Source: JALENY01 sp036310185
GTDB lineage: Bacteria; Bacillota; Clostridia; Lachnospirales; Lachnospiraceae
DNA: 63,381 nt
Assembly (NCBI GenBank): GCA_036310185.1
Contig: JAXJSH010000052.1
Location: 1 to 63,381, forward strand
Direction of reading: 5' to 3'
Shown here: positions 1 to 7,184 of the stretch, one piece after another
How positions within the stretch are numbered: position 1 is the stretch's first letter
Layout of the letters: every line of letters starts with the position of its first letter
Program-made: the position numbers and the translations under genes
The notes under the pieces: generated by a model
Seen by the model: only the letters and a program-made list of their open reading frames with translations
What the model was told of the DNA's origin: nothing
The model's database searches: none

Positions 1-2
1 TA

Positions 3-689
3 CGGAAGATACTGGAAGGTGAGGATCTGGAAGCAGATTATTCCGTATTGATGGAACTGGAAGAAATTTTTGCAGGTAAACCTGCCGCCGTGATCAGAGA
101 GGCACAGGCACCATATCTGTTGGAAAAAAGACAGGGTGAATTCAACATTGAGGACTATTATGCTTTGCCAGATACGCGGAGAGCGGAACTGATCGATGGG
201 GTGATCTATGATATGGCAGCCCCCTCCAGCATTCATCAGGCTATTCTTATGAAGATCAGTAATCTGCTGTTTATCTATATTCAGCAAAAACAGGGAAAAT
301 GCATGCTTTTTCCTGCGCCGCTGGATGTACAGCTGGACTGTGATAATAAGACGATGGTGCAGCCGGATATGGTGATTATATGTGATTATAATAAACTTCG
401 GAAGAAAAACGTATTTGGAGCTCCGGATTTTGTGATCGAGATTTTGTCCAGATCAACCAGAAAAAAGGATTCCATAAAAAAACTGCAGAAATACGAAAAT
501 GCAGGTGTACGGGAATATTGGATTGTGGATCCGGATAAGAAAAAAGTGATCGTATATGAATTTGAAGTTGAGATGAGCCCCACGATTTATGGATTTGAAG
601 ACAGAATACCGGTTGGAATCTTTGGGGGAGACTGTATCGTGGATTTTACGGAAATTTATGCGTATGTGCGGGTTCTGTATGATGAATAG
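3..689 (+). CDS. Uma2 family nuclease-fold protein, 5' end outside window
   Basis: Uma2 (DUF820) proteins have a PD-(D/E)XK nuclease fold; their biological role is unsettled. The frame is open from base 3. The first start codons inside the window (TTG 48, ATG 51) fall in the middle of the conserved alignment: bases 9-50 encode ILEGEDLEADYSVL, matching ILEGDAESADNAVL in the paralogue at 756-1559. The gene therefore starts upstream, probably with the same helix-turn-helix head. Visible family signatures are ELIDGVIYDM, QPDMVIICD (acidic PD), DFVIEILS (catalytic Glu), a Lys-rich KLQKYE segment and EYWIVDP. It ends 66 bp before its paralogue on the same strand, a tandem duplication. Nuclease activity is inferred from fold only. 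Confidence 0.85.
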   Translation, partial: RKILEGEDLEADYSVLMELEEIFAGKPAAVIREAQAPYLLEKRQGEFNIEDYYALPDTRRAELIDGVIYDMAAPSSIHQAILMKISNLLFIYIQQKQGKCMLFPAPLDVQLDCDNKTMVQPDMVIICDYNKLRKKNVFGAPDFVIEILSRSTRKKDSIKKLQKYENAGVREYWIVDPDKKKVIVYEFEVEMSPTIYGFEDRIPVGIFGGDCIVDFTEIYAYVRVLYDE

Positions 690-755
690 AAGATGTGCAT
701 TGCTGAAAATGTGCAGTGAGTTGTATTCTGAATATAAGGGAGAAAGGAAAATTGT

Positions 756-1559
756 ATGGATTATAAAGGAATGACAATAGAAGAAATGCGTCAGCGCAAA
801 AAAGAAATGGATTATTCCTGTGAAGAGCTGGCGGAATGGTCGGGCGTTTCTGCAGATGTGGTACAGCAGATTCTGGAGGGGGATGCAGAATCCGCGGATA
901 ATGCCGTATTAAAATGGTTGGAAGAAACTTTTGCTGGCAGACCGGCCAAAGTGATCCGTGAGGCGCAGGCACCATATCTGGAAAAGAAAAGACAGGGGGA
1001 ATTTACCGTTGAGGATTATTATGCACTGCCGGACACCCGCAGAGTGGAGCTGATTGATGGGGTGATTTATGATATGGCATCGCCCACCAGCATTCACCAG
1101 GCTATAGGCGGAGAAGTTTTTACCCAATTGCGTGAATACATAAAAAAGAATAGTGGCATGTGCATTCCGCTGTATTCCCCCATTGATGTACAGCTGGATT
1201 GTGATAATAAAACCATGGTGCAGCCAGACCTGGTGATTGTGTGTAATCGTGATAAGCTGCGGAAGAAAAATGTATTCGGAGCTCCGGATTTTGTTGTGGA
1301 GATTTTGTCCAGGTCTACCAGAAAAAAGGATACAGTCAAGAAACTGCAAAAATATGAGAGTGCGGGAGTGCGTGAATATTGGGTGGTTGATCCGGATAAG
1401 AAAAAAGTGATCGTATACGAATTTGGAAATGAGATGAGTTCCGCAATCTATGGATTCGAAGATAAGGTGCCGGTTGGTATTCTGGATGGAGCATGTACTG
1501 TGGATTTTGCAGAAATATATGAATATGTACGTTTTTTATATGAAGAAAAAATGGCCTGA
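756..1559 (+). CDS. Uma2 family nuclease-fold protein with N-terminal helix-turn-helix
   Basis: The protein has 267 residues. Residues about 1-45 form a short helical head with an XRE-like pattern (EELAEWSGVSADVVQQILEG), followed by a Uma2 domain from about residue 65 to the end: ELIDGVIYDM, VQPDLVIVC, DFVVEILSRS, KLQKYESAGVREYWVVDP. The PD and E..K catalytic positions are kept. ATG 756 follows a purine-rich site (AAGGGAGAAAGGA, 736-748). It is a close tandem copy of the upstream gene, and the copies diverge most in the segment after SIHQA. An HTH joined to a Uma2 domain could mean DNA recognition plus cleavage, but no substrate is known. No promoter is evident in the 66-bp gap, so the two are probably cotranscribed. 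Confidence 0.85.
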   Translation: MDYKGMTIEEMRQRKKEMDYSCEELAEWSGVSADVVQQILEGDAESADNAVLKWLEETFAGRPAKVIREAQAPYLEKKRQGEFTVEDYYALPDTRRVELIDGVIYDMASPTSIHQAIGGEVFTQLREYIKKNSGMCIPLYSPIDVQLDCDNKTMVQPDLVIVCNRDKLRKKNVFGAPDFVVEILSRSTRKKDTVKKLQKYESAGVREYWVVDPDKKKVIVYEFGNEMSSAIYGFEDKVPVGILDGACTVDFAEIYEYVRFLYEEKMA

Positions 1560-1631
1560 TAAAGAACGGAAGTGATCGCACGATGGGGCAGACGGTTTTG
1601 GCAGGGAAGTGAATGAAACTGGGATTTCCTC

Positions 1632-1660
1632 TTGTTTTTTAAATAAAAAGGTTATACAAT
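1632..1660 (+). promoter_or_regulatory. Probable sigma-A promoter for argC
   Basis: TTGTTT (1632-1637), 17-bp spacer, TACAAT (1655-1660). It lies about 130 bp upstream of the argC start and leaves a leader of roughly 125 nt. Confidence 0.5.
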
Positions 1661-1670
1661 GACATAAAAT

Positions 1671-1763
1671 CGTTCTGTTGGGACGAATTGTGGGATGCAG
1701 TCGTTCTGCAGGGATGAATATAGAAGAAATATTGTGCGAAGACGGGCTTTTCCTGTGGCCCGT
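1671..1763 (+). promoter_or_regulatory. argC leader: imperfect direct repeat and hairpin
   Basis: Two 18-bp direct repeats of the form CGTTCTGnnGGGAnGAAT lie at 1671-1688 and 1702-1719 (15 of 18 identical, 31-bp period). They are followed by a 6-bp inverted repeat ACGGGC (1742-1747) / GCCCGT (1758-1763) just before the ribosome site. This could be a regulator site or attenuator. No T-box or ARG box was recognised here. Confidence 0.35.
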
Positions 1764-1791
1764 ATTGCTTTATGGAGGAGGGCTATTTATT

Positions 1792-2745
1792 ATGAAAGCA
1801 AAAGTTTATATTGACGGCAGCGAAGGTACGACCGGTTTAAGAATCAATGAGCGTTTTCAGGGCCGTGACGATATCGAGATTCTTACGATACCGAGCGAAC
1901 TGAGAAAAGATCTGAATGAGAGAAAAAAATACATAAATGCATCTGATATCACGTTTTTGTGTCTTCCGGATGCGGCTTCCATCGAAGCGGTATCACTTGT
2001 GGAAAATGAAAATGTAAGAATCATTGATGCGTCCACTGCACATAGAACAGAACCGGATTGGGCTTATGGATTTCCGGAATTATCAAAAGACCTGCGCAGC
2101 GCCATTGCCACAGGCAAACGTGTAGCAGTGCCGGGATGCCATGCTTCCGGCTTTAACTCACTGGTATATCCGCTGGTAAAAGAAGGGATTATGTCTCCGG
2201 AATATCCGGTAGTCAGCTTTTCGCTTACCGGCTACAGCGGCGGCGGCAAAAAGATGATTGCAGATTATGAAAACGCAGACCGGGATGTAAAATTTGACGC
2301 GCCCCGCGAATACGCGCTGACTCAGAAACATAAACATCTGAAAGAAATGAAAAAAATTCCGGGACTGGCAAAAGAACCGTTATTTACACCGATCGTTGCT
2401 GACTATTACAGTGGTATGATCGTTTCACTGCCGTTATACACCTCTATGTTAAACGGCGATATGACGCTCGAAAAAGTATGGGCGTTTTTTGACAATTATT
2501 ATAAAGATTCAAAATTTATTAAAGTAATGCCGCTGGGTGTGGAAGCGGACGCAAAGGTCAATGGTTTCCTTGATTCGAACGGATGCTCCGGCTGGGACGG
2601 CATGGAAATCTTTGTGACCGGAAATGATGAGAGGGTGCTGGTATCTTCCAGATTTGACAATCTTGGAAAAGGAGCATCCGGTGCGGCTATTCAGTGTATG
2701 AATATTATGATCGGCTGTGATGAAGCGAAGGGATTGAATTTATAA
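1792..2745 (+). CDS. argC: N-acetyl-gamma-glutamyl-phosphate reductase (short, type 2)
   Basis: Third step of arginine synthesis: NADPH-dependent reduction of N-acetylglutamyl phosphate to the semialdehyde, in the cytoplasm. The protein has 317 residues, the length of the short type-2 ArgC group. GSEGTTG at residues 9-15 is the nucleotide-binding turn and VPGCHASGF carries the catalytic Cys at about 116. The open frame extends upstream to 1678, but ATG 1792 is preferred because GGAGGAGGG (1774-1782) precedes it and the protein then starts MKAKVYIDGSEG. It stands apart from argG and argJBD, 4.4 kb away, with its own promoter, and is followed by a strong hairpin. Confidence 0.92.
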   Translation: MKAKVYIDGSEGTTGLRINERFQGRDDIEILTIPSELRKDLNERKKYINASDITFLCLPDAASIEAVSLVENENVRIIDASTAHRTEPDWAYGFPELSKDLRSAIATGKRVAVPGCHASGFNSLVYPLVKEGIMSPEYPVVSFSLTGYSGGGKKMIADYENADRDVKFDAPREYALTQKHKHLKEMKKIPGLAKEPLFTPIVADYYSGMIVSLPLYTSMLNGDMTLEKVWAFFDNYYKDSKFIKVMPLGVEADAKVNGFLDSNGCSGWDGMEIFVTGNDERVLVSSRFDNLGKGASGAAIQCMNIMIGCDEAKGLNL

Positions 2746-2768
2746 TCAGGGATAATGTGATGTAAGAA

Positions 2769-2813
2769 ACAGGTGCTCTATATCAGTTTAAATGGCTGAT
2801 ATAGGGCACCTGT
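2769..2813 (+). terminator. Hairpin after argC, 18-bp stem
   Basis: Left arm 2769-2786 pairs with right arm 2796-2813 through 18 bp with a single wobble and a 9-nt loop. It lies 23 bp after the argC stop. There is no T-run on the plus strand, so it may act in RNA stabilisation or factor-dependent termination rather than as a classical intrinsic terminator. Confidence 0.55.
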
Positions 2814-2926
2814 TGTGTGAAGATAAAAGAGAATTTACAATATGTACCGAAATATTAAAAGATGCTTTTGAAGGGTATGATTTTTTCAATATATACATAG
2901 AGAATCCGAAGAAAAGTATATTTTGA
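2813..2926 (+). other. Short open stretch, possible gene remnant
   Basis: A 37-codon stretch from TTG 2813 to TGA 2924 includes EILKDAFEGYDFFNIY. There is no ribosome site and no family was recognised. The DNA is noticeably more AT-rich than the arginine genes. It could be the tail of a decayed gene or chance; function cannot be assigned. Confidence 0.15.
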
Positions 2927-2933
2927 AACTCTA

Positions 2934-2991
2934 ATGTGAAAAAAACATAGCTGTTACACTCTGTAAATCAGAGTAGCAATTATGGCTTTTT
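2934..2991. terminator. Bidirectional intrinsic terminator
   Basis: ACTCTG (2956-2961) pairs with CAGAGT (2967-2972), and the stem extends outwards to CATAG/TATG with one bulge. TTTTT follows on the plus strand (2987-2991) and AAAAAAA precedes on the plus strand (T-run on minus, 2939-2945). It suits argC readthrough on plus and the membrane-protein gene on minus. Confidence 0.6.
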
Positions 2992-3044
2992 AATAATGTG
3001 TTCTCATTGCCTAAAATCCGTTGCCAGAAAATTATTCATTCTAT

Positions 3045-3647
3045 TTATCTGATTTGTCCCTGGTCCGAACTGTTCCTCCATGCCTGGTCTAACTCACAGG
3101 CAATATTGTGTGCGCTTTGTCTTGCTGCAATTATATTTGGATGATTTGGTGGAAGATATATCTTTTTTTTCTTGATCCTTTGATTATAGGTATCAAACAT
3201 TTCTTGCTCATTATCAACAATAAACCGTACTCCAACTGTACCAATGTACTGATTCGATTGACGTTCGTCTTCATGAATCCAGATTTTTTGAATCCTTTTT
3301 GCTGAAAAAATATAAGGATTGGCAGGATTGAAGGAATAGATTATGGCAACATTTCCTCCACTAATATCTATCAGTAAAGAGTATGTATAATTTTTGTAAA
3401 TCTTTTCGATTTTAAAACCACTCTTTGCAAGTTTTTTGTATGCAGTATTTCTAAAAATGGACGTTGCAATAATCGGAGCAAGGACAAACCATAGTACCAT
3501 AATCACAGAAACAAAAAGCATTGGAATAAAGATCCAGTTACTATTGTCTGCAGATCCCACAATTGAAATTGGTATTGCAGAAAAAAACAACATTATGCCT
3601 ACCAATATGTAAGTTAGAAGATACGGAATATTTACTTTATTTTTCAA
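3045..3647 (-). CDS. Membrane protein of unknown function, two N-terminal helices
   Basis: The protein has 200 residues. Hydrophobic helices at about 10-30 and 38-62 anchor it, and the remaining 135 residues are soluble, basic and probably cytoplasmic (KIYLPPNHPN, RIQKIWIHEDE). No family was recognised. The start is well supported by AAGGAGG at 3655-3661. It is monocistronic: its own TTGACA promoter lies upstream and the bidirectional terminator downstream. Its DNA is clearly more AT-rich than the flanking genes, as is the 2.8-3.75 kb patch around it, which suggests acquisition. The two-helix-plus-soluble-domain form resembles small sensor or bacteriophage/bacteriocin immunity-type proteins, but nothing specific supports such a role. 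Confidence 0.7.
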   Translation of the reverse strand: MKNKVNIPYLLTYILVGIMLFFSAIPISIVGSADNSNWIFIPMLFVSVIMVLWFVLAPIIATSIFRNTAYKKLAKSGFKIEKIYKNYTYSLLIDISGGNVAIIYSFNPANPYIFSAKRIQKIWIHEDERQSNQYIGTVGVRFIVDNEQEMFDTYNQRIKKKKIYLPPNHPNIIAARQSAHNIACELDQAWRNSSDQGQIR

Positions 3648-3706
3648 TCTAATTGCCTCCTTAGACGTTCCAATCTATTATTTTGGCTCCTAAACGACTC
3701 GCAAAC

Positions 3707-3736
3707 AGTATATACTATGTGTTTTAATACTGTCAA
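3707..3736 (-). promoter_or_regulatory. Promoter of the 3045-3647 membrane protein
   Basis: Minus strand: TTGACA (3731-3736), 18-bp spacer, TATACT (3707-3712); an alternative TATATA sits 16 bp away. It is a near-consensus sigma-A promoter. Confidence 0.6.
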
Positions 3737-3756
3737 TACGAGCTTACAAATGCGTA

Positions 3757-3778
3757 AGCGTCAAATCCGACGCTTTTT
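3757..3778 (+). terminator. Terminator-like hairpin on the plus strand
   Basis: AGCGTC (3757-3762), 6-nt loop, GACGCT (3769-3774), then TTTTT within 3774-3778. It reads on the plus strand, yet no plus-strand gene ends nearby. It may block antisense transcription into the reductase operon or end an unrecognised small RNA. Confidence 0.35.
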
Positions 3779-3825
3779 CTATAATAACAAATGCTACAAA
3801 TTATATGATCAGGAATTCAGATAAA

Positions 3826-3844
3826 GGGGAGCGATAATCGCCCC
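3826..3844 (-). terminator. Possible terminator of the reductase operon
   Basis: GGGG-A-GCGA / TCGC-CCCC inverted repeat with one bulged base and a 3-nt loop; on the minus strand it is followed by TTTATC. It lies 52 bp after the stop of the last gene of the minus-strand operon. Confidence 0.4.
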
Positions 3845-3895
3845 CTACCACAAGAAATCTCCGCGAGGACCGTTGAACTCATCAATAGTCAATAC

Positions 3896-5017
3896 CTATT
3901 CTTTTTCAAATTCCTTTGCAACATCCTCGAGCAACTCTCTGATATTCAGATGCTGGGGGCATATGTTTTCGCACTGACCGCATTTCACACATTCACTTGC
4001 CTTGCCGCCGTTTTGGGTGTGAATCTGGTTGTAGTAATAACCAGTGTTCCAGTTGTTAAAAATCCTCTTTGTGTTGAGACAGGCAAACAGGTCCGGAATG
4101 GATATTCCCTGAGGACAGACCTCAGTACAATACCGGCAGGCTGTACAGGGAACAGCACCGAGATTCTTAAAAATACCGCAGACCTTCTCAATAGCAGCAG
4201 ATTCGACTGGGTTCAACGGATGGAAGTCTTTCATGTAACTGATATTATCGTTCATCATGTCCATATTGCCCATACCGGACAGAACCATCATCACGCCCTC
4301 CTGACTGGCAGCGAAACGGATGGCATAGCTTGCATTAGAACCGTCACCTAATTCGTCAAATACCTTCTGAGCTTCTTCGGGCAGATTTACGAGGCTGCCA
4401 CCTTTTACTGGCTCCATGATGATGGCAGGTTTGCCGTACTTGCGGCAAACATCCAGACACTTCCGTGACTGAACAGAAGGATCGTCGAAGTCCACATAAT
4501 TAAGCTGAATCTGGACAACTTCAATCTGCGGATACTCGGTCAGTATCTGTTCCAGTACATCCGCCTGATCGTGGAAGGAAATGCCCAGATGCTTGATTTT
4601 ACCCTCTGCCAGAAATTCCAAGGCAGTTTCATAAGCCCCACATTCTTTATATTTGGCGAAAATATTTTTATCCTGAGCGTGCATTAAATAGAAATCAAAA
4701 TATTCCACGCCGCAGATAGAAAGCTGGCTTTCAAACAGTGGCCGGATTTCCTCATTCTTCGTAAAATGATGGGTGGATAACTTATTGGTCAGGACGTATG
4801 CATCCCTCGGATATCGGGAAGTCAGGCACTCTCGCAAAGCAATTTCACTCTTGCCGTCTAAATAACCGTGAGCCGTATCAAAGTAGTTAAAGCCATTTCC
4901 CAGAAAAGCATCCACCATCTTCCTGGTTTCTTCACAGTCTACCTGATCGCCTTTCATCGGCAGGCGCATACAGCCGAAGCCGAAATTCTTTTTTACATTG
5001 TTAAACGGATGATCCAT
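3896..5017 (-). CDS. Aldo/keto reductase with C-terminal 2x[4Fe-4S] ferredoxin domain
   Basis: The protein has 373 residues. The (beta/alpha)8 aldo/keto reductase domain spans about 10-275 with an intact catalytic set: Asp47 and Tyr52 in FDTAHGY, Lys79 in LTNK, His113 in LMHAQ. The C-terminal part holds two cysteine clusters, CTACRYCTEVCP and CVKCGQCENICP, typical for two [4Fe-4S] clusters. Such fused reductases are common in anaerobes; the substrate is unknown and the clusters suggest ferredoxin-linked electron flow. AAGGAG at 5023-5028 serves ATG 5017. It is the last gene of a minus-strand operon under the MerR gene at 6470-6856, and a broken DUF1893 gene separates it from the sister reductase. 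Confidence 0.85.
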   Translation of the reverse strand: MDHPFNNVKKNFGFGCMRLPMKGDQVDCEETRKMVDAFLGNGFNYFDTAHGYLDGKSEIALRECLTSRYPRDAYVLTNKLSTHHFTKNEEIRPLFESQLSICGVEYFDFYLMHAQDKNIFAKYKECGAYETALEFLAEGKIKHLGISFHDQADVLEQILTEYPQIEVVQIQLNYVDFDDPSVQSRKCLDVCRKYGKPAIIMEPVKGGSLVNLPEEAQKVFDELGDGSNASYAIRFAASQEGVMMVLSGMGNMDMMNDNISYMKDFHPLNPVESAAIEKVCGIFKNLGAVPCTACRYCTEVCPQGISIPDLFACLNTKRIFNNWNTGYYYNQIHTQNGGKASECVKCGQCENICPQHLNIRELLEDVAKEFEKE

Positions 5018-5030
5018 AATAACGTCTCCT

Positions 5031-5319
5031 TTATTGTATTGTAATATTCATTTCCTGCATCTTATGTAAAATCGCATCATACGCCATCGCAGGTTCTGTT
5101 ATCTCCATGACGGCAGCTTCAAAAGGGCATATTCCGTCGCCCCTGCGGTTGATGATATTTATCGGCAGCAGAAAGACCGGATGGGATGGTTCTGTTTTCC
5201 AGAAATTGCACCAATGGTTTTACGCCCCGGAGCATTGACGTGTAAACGGTTGTACCGTCAGTAAGAACACAAGTATAACCGCTGGATTCCAAAATTGCTT
5301 TCGCTTTTGTTAGTACCAT
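5031..5319 (-). pseudogene. Decayed DUF1893 (TM1506-like) gene, internal deletion and frameshift
   Basis: From ATG 5319 the minus frame encodes the N-terminal DUF1893 signature (TKAKAILESSGYTCVL, then VYTSMLRGVKPL and GLSAADK) and then shifts into a short nonsense tail ending at 5119. The family's C-terminal signature (IINRRGDGICPFEAAV...) continues in another frame and ends at the TAA at 5031-5033. About 40 residues normally found between AADK and IINR are missing and the total length is not a multiple of three, so this is an internal deletion with frameshift. The ribosome site AAGGAG and tight spacing to both neighbouring reductases (11 and 13 bp) are kept, so the loss looks recent. DUF1893 has a deaminase-like fold of unknown function. 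Confidence 0.8.
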
Positions 5320-5330
5320 TTATGAACTCC

Positions 5331-6446
5331 TTAGAAATATTTATTACCGAAAAAATACCGGTCAATCTCTGCCATTCTTGCCATCTGCTTTACCTCAAAA
5401 GGACAGCGGCTTTCACAATGCCCACACTGCAAACATGCGTCGGCTTTCACGGACAGCTTGGTGTAGTGGTTGGCGGCAATGGTATCACCAGCCAGAGCCA
5501 GATCATAATACTTGTTTACCAATCCGATGTCGATTCCTGCCGGACAGGGCTGGCAATGGTTGCAGTAGACACAGGTGCCGGAGATGGTTTCAGCGGTAAA
5601 TGTACCAATAACGGAGTAGTCCTTTTCTTCGTCAGTCGCAGTCAGGAAGCCCAGCAGTGTGTTCAGGTGCTCCATGGTTTGTACGCCGGGAACTGCTGTC
5701 AGAACGCCGGGGCGATCGATGGCGTATTGCAGGCACTGATAGTGATTCAATGCCACGCCAAAAGGAGACTGGTCAGCACTGAGAAGCTGTCCGGCGAAGA
5801 AGGGTTTCATAACAGAAATGCCAATGCCCTCAGCTTCGCATCTCTGGAATAGATCGAAACGTTCCTTAACGCTGCCGATACCATACTCGTCACCTTTTTC
5901 AAAGTCATAAGCCGGATTGATGGAGAACATCATCATATCCACCAGTCCGGTGTCGATAATCCGGTTCGCAAGGCCAGGAGTGTGGGAGGAAAAACCGATG
6001 TGACGGACGATACCTTTTTCTTTCAGTTCCTTCAGATAGTCCACCAGACCGATTTCGATTAGCTTATCAAAGTCTTCATCCTCATCCACGCAGTGCAGAA
6101 AACCAAAGTCCACATAGTCAGTGCCCAAAGTTTCCAGCTCCCACAGGAACGTTTTTTTGATGGTCTCAAAATCCCTGCACCATCCGTATTCGCCATTCTC
6201 ATCGTACACAGCACCGAAGTGAACCTGCAAAAACACCTTTTCTCTGCGGCCGGCAATGGCTCGGCCAAAAGGTGCATAGGTAGCTCCGGCGGTACACATA
6301 TCGAAGAAATTGATGCCGCTGTCGATTGCCTTGCAGATGATAGCTTCAATCTCGTGGGGAGGCGTCTGCCCAATGCCGCCAAGCCCAAGACCCAGCACGC
6401 TGAAATTTTCGTTTTTATTTCCATGGGGAAGTTTCCTGTATTCCAT
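5331..6446 (-). CDS. Aldo/keto reductase family protein with [4Fe-4S] motifs and altered active site
   Basis: The protein has 371 residues. The aldo/keto reductase barrel covers about 12-280 and the iron-sulfur tail has CVYCNHCQPCP and CLQCGHCESRCP. The first catalytic element reads FFDMCTAGATY, with Asp49 kept but no Tyr five residues later; the strand that normally ends in the catalytic Lys reads VFLQVHFG, with no Lys; His is present in FLHCVDED. The protein may therefore not be an ordinary NADPH-dependent carbonyl reductase. It follows the MerR gene by 23 bp and its stop overlaps the ribosome site of the decayed DUF1893 gene, so all four reading frames form one operon. Confidence 0.82.
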   Translation of the reverse strand: MEYRKLPHGNKNENFSVLGLGLGGIGQTPPHEIEAIICKAIDSGINFFDMCTAGATYAPFGRAIAGRREKVFLQVHFGAVYDENGEYGWCRDFETIKKTFLWELETLGTDYVDFGFLHCVDEDEDFDKLIEIGLVDYLKELKEKGIVRHIGFSSHTPGLANRIIDTGLVDMMMFSINPAYDFEKGDEYGIGSVKERFDLFQRCEAEGIGISVMKPFFAGQLLSADQSPFGVALNHYQCLQYAIDRPGVLTAVPGVQTMEHLNTLLGFLTATDEEKDYSVIGTFTAETISGTCVYCNHCQPCPAGIDIGLVNKYYDLALAGDTIAANHYTKLSVKADACLQCGHCESRCPFEVKQMARMAEIDRYFFGNKYF

Positions 6447-6469
6447 ACTGATGTCTCCTTTTCGTCTTT

Positions 6470-6856
6470 TTACCTATTGTCTGATCCCCAGCGCAGAATG
6501 CCCGTTTGAACAGTTTCCTCGTAGCGGCTGATTTTATAATTCAGACGATTTAGGGTTTCGTCAATCTGTTTTCGTTGCTCCAGCAACACTTCTCGCTGAT
6601 CTGTCAGCAGCTGCAGCCGGGCCGGAAGCGTAGAATCTCCCTCCTGAAACAGCCGCACATATTCGATCATCGCCTCCACCGGAAGACCGGCACTGCGCAT
6701 ACATTTTGCAAGCTCTACCCAGCGGAGATCTTCCGCTGTATAGTTGCGGATTCCTCCCGCTGTTCGAGTCACCGGTGGAATCATACCAACACGCTCATAA
6801 TACCGCAGCGTATCCTGAGAGATTTCATATTGTTCACTGACTTCCTTAATTGTCAC
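6470..6856 (-). CDS. MerR family transcriptional regulator
   Basis: The protein has 128 residues. An N-terminal winged-helix DNA-binding domain spans residues 1-70 (TIKEVSEQYEISQDTLRYYERVGMI begins it, followed by RNYTAEDLRW), and a coiled-coil dimerisation helix spans about 80-118. There is no cysteine cluster, so it is not a metal sensor of the MerR/ZntR type; it resembles the small-molecule/oxidative-stress subgroup often placed before aldo/keto reductases. It is the first gene of the minus-strand operon with both reductases and probably controls it from the dyad in its own promoter. Confidence 0.88.
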   Translation of the reverse strand: MTIKEVSEQYEISQDTLRYYERVGMIPPVTRTAGGIRNYTAEDLRWVELAKCMRSAGLPVEAMIEYVRLFQEGDSTLPARLQLLTDQREVLLEQRKQIDETLNRLNYKISRYEETVQTGILRWGSDNR

Positions 6857-6887
6857 AGTGTAGCCTCCTTCATATAGATTTATTTTT

Positions 6888-6918
6888 ATTGTACAACTTG
6901 GAGTTAACTCTAAGTCAA
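6888..6918 (-). promoter_or_regulatory. MerR-type promoter with 19-bp spacer and operator dyad
   Basis: Minus strand: TTGACT (6913-6918), 19-bp spacer (6894-6912), TACAAT (6888-6893). Within and beside the spacer lies the 20-bp dyad ACTTAGAGTTAACTCCAAGT (6896-6915), palindromic except for one base pair. An over-long spacer carrying a dyad is the hallmark of MerR-regulated promoters, so autoregulation of the operon is likely. Confidence 0.8.
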
Positions 6919-7128
6919 GAGCGTATTAATACTGCCCTTCGACTTAAGATTGAATGACAATTTGAAACGTAATTGAAATTTGAATGTCCGCTTACAACAG
7001 TTCCTGCCCGGCAAGAGGAATGGCAGAGCATTGCTGCATAGAATACCGCAATCTGTGTGAAATACTTCCTGTGTTGTATGCCCGATACAAATAGTCAAAA
7101 TTCAATTTGCAGGACTGGAAATCTTTAT
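6919..7128. other. Intergenic stretch, nothing recognised
   Basis: Together with the MerR promoter and the argG terminator this makes up a 328-bp gap between the MerR and argG genes. No gene, strong hairpin or known RNA was seen in this part. Confidence 0.5.
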
Positions 7129-7164
7129 ATTAAAAGAGGGTCGACAGTATCAAACCATCGACCC
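7129..7164 (-). terminator. argG terminator
   Basis: GGGTCGA (7138-7144) pairs with TCGACCC (7158-7164) around a 13-nt loop. On the minus strand it is followed by TCTTTTAAT. It lies 20 bp after the argG stop. Confidence 0.7.
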
Positions 7165-7184
7165 ATAACTTTTCAGCATCTGTC

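Noticed and set aside
1560..1791. T-box or other amino-acid riboswitch before argC
   Set aside because: No T-box bulge sequence or specifier stem was recognised; the leader shows only the direct repeat and a short hairpin.
6910..7098. 62-codon minus-strand frame in the MerR-argG gap
   Set aside because: No ribosome site, no recognisable protein; overlaps the MerR promoter region.
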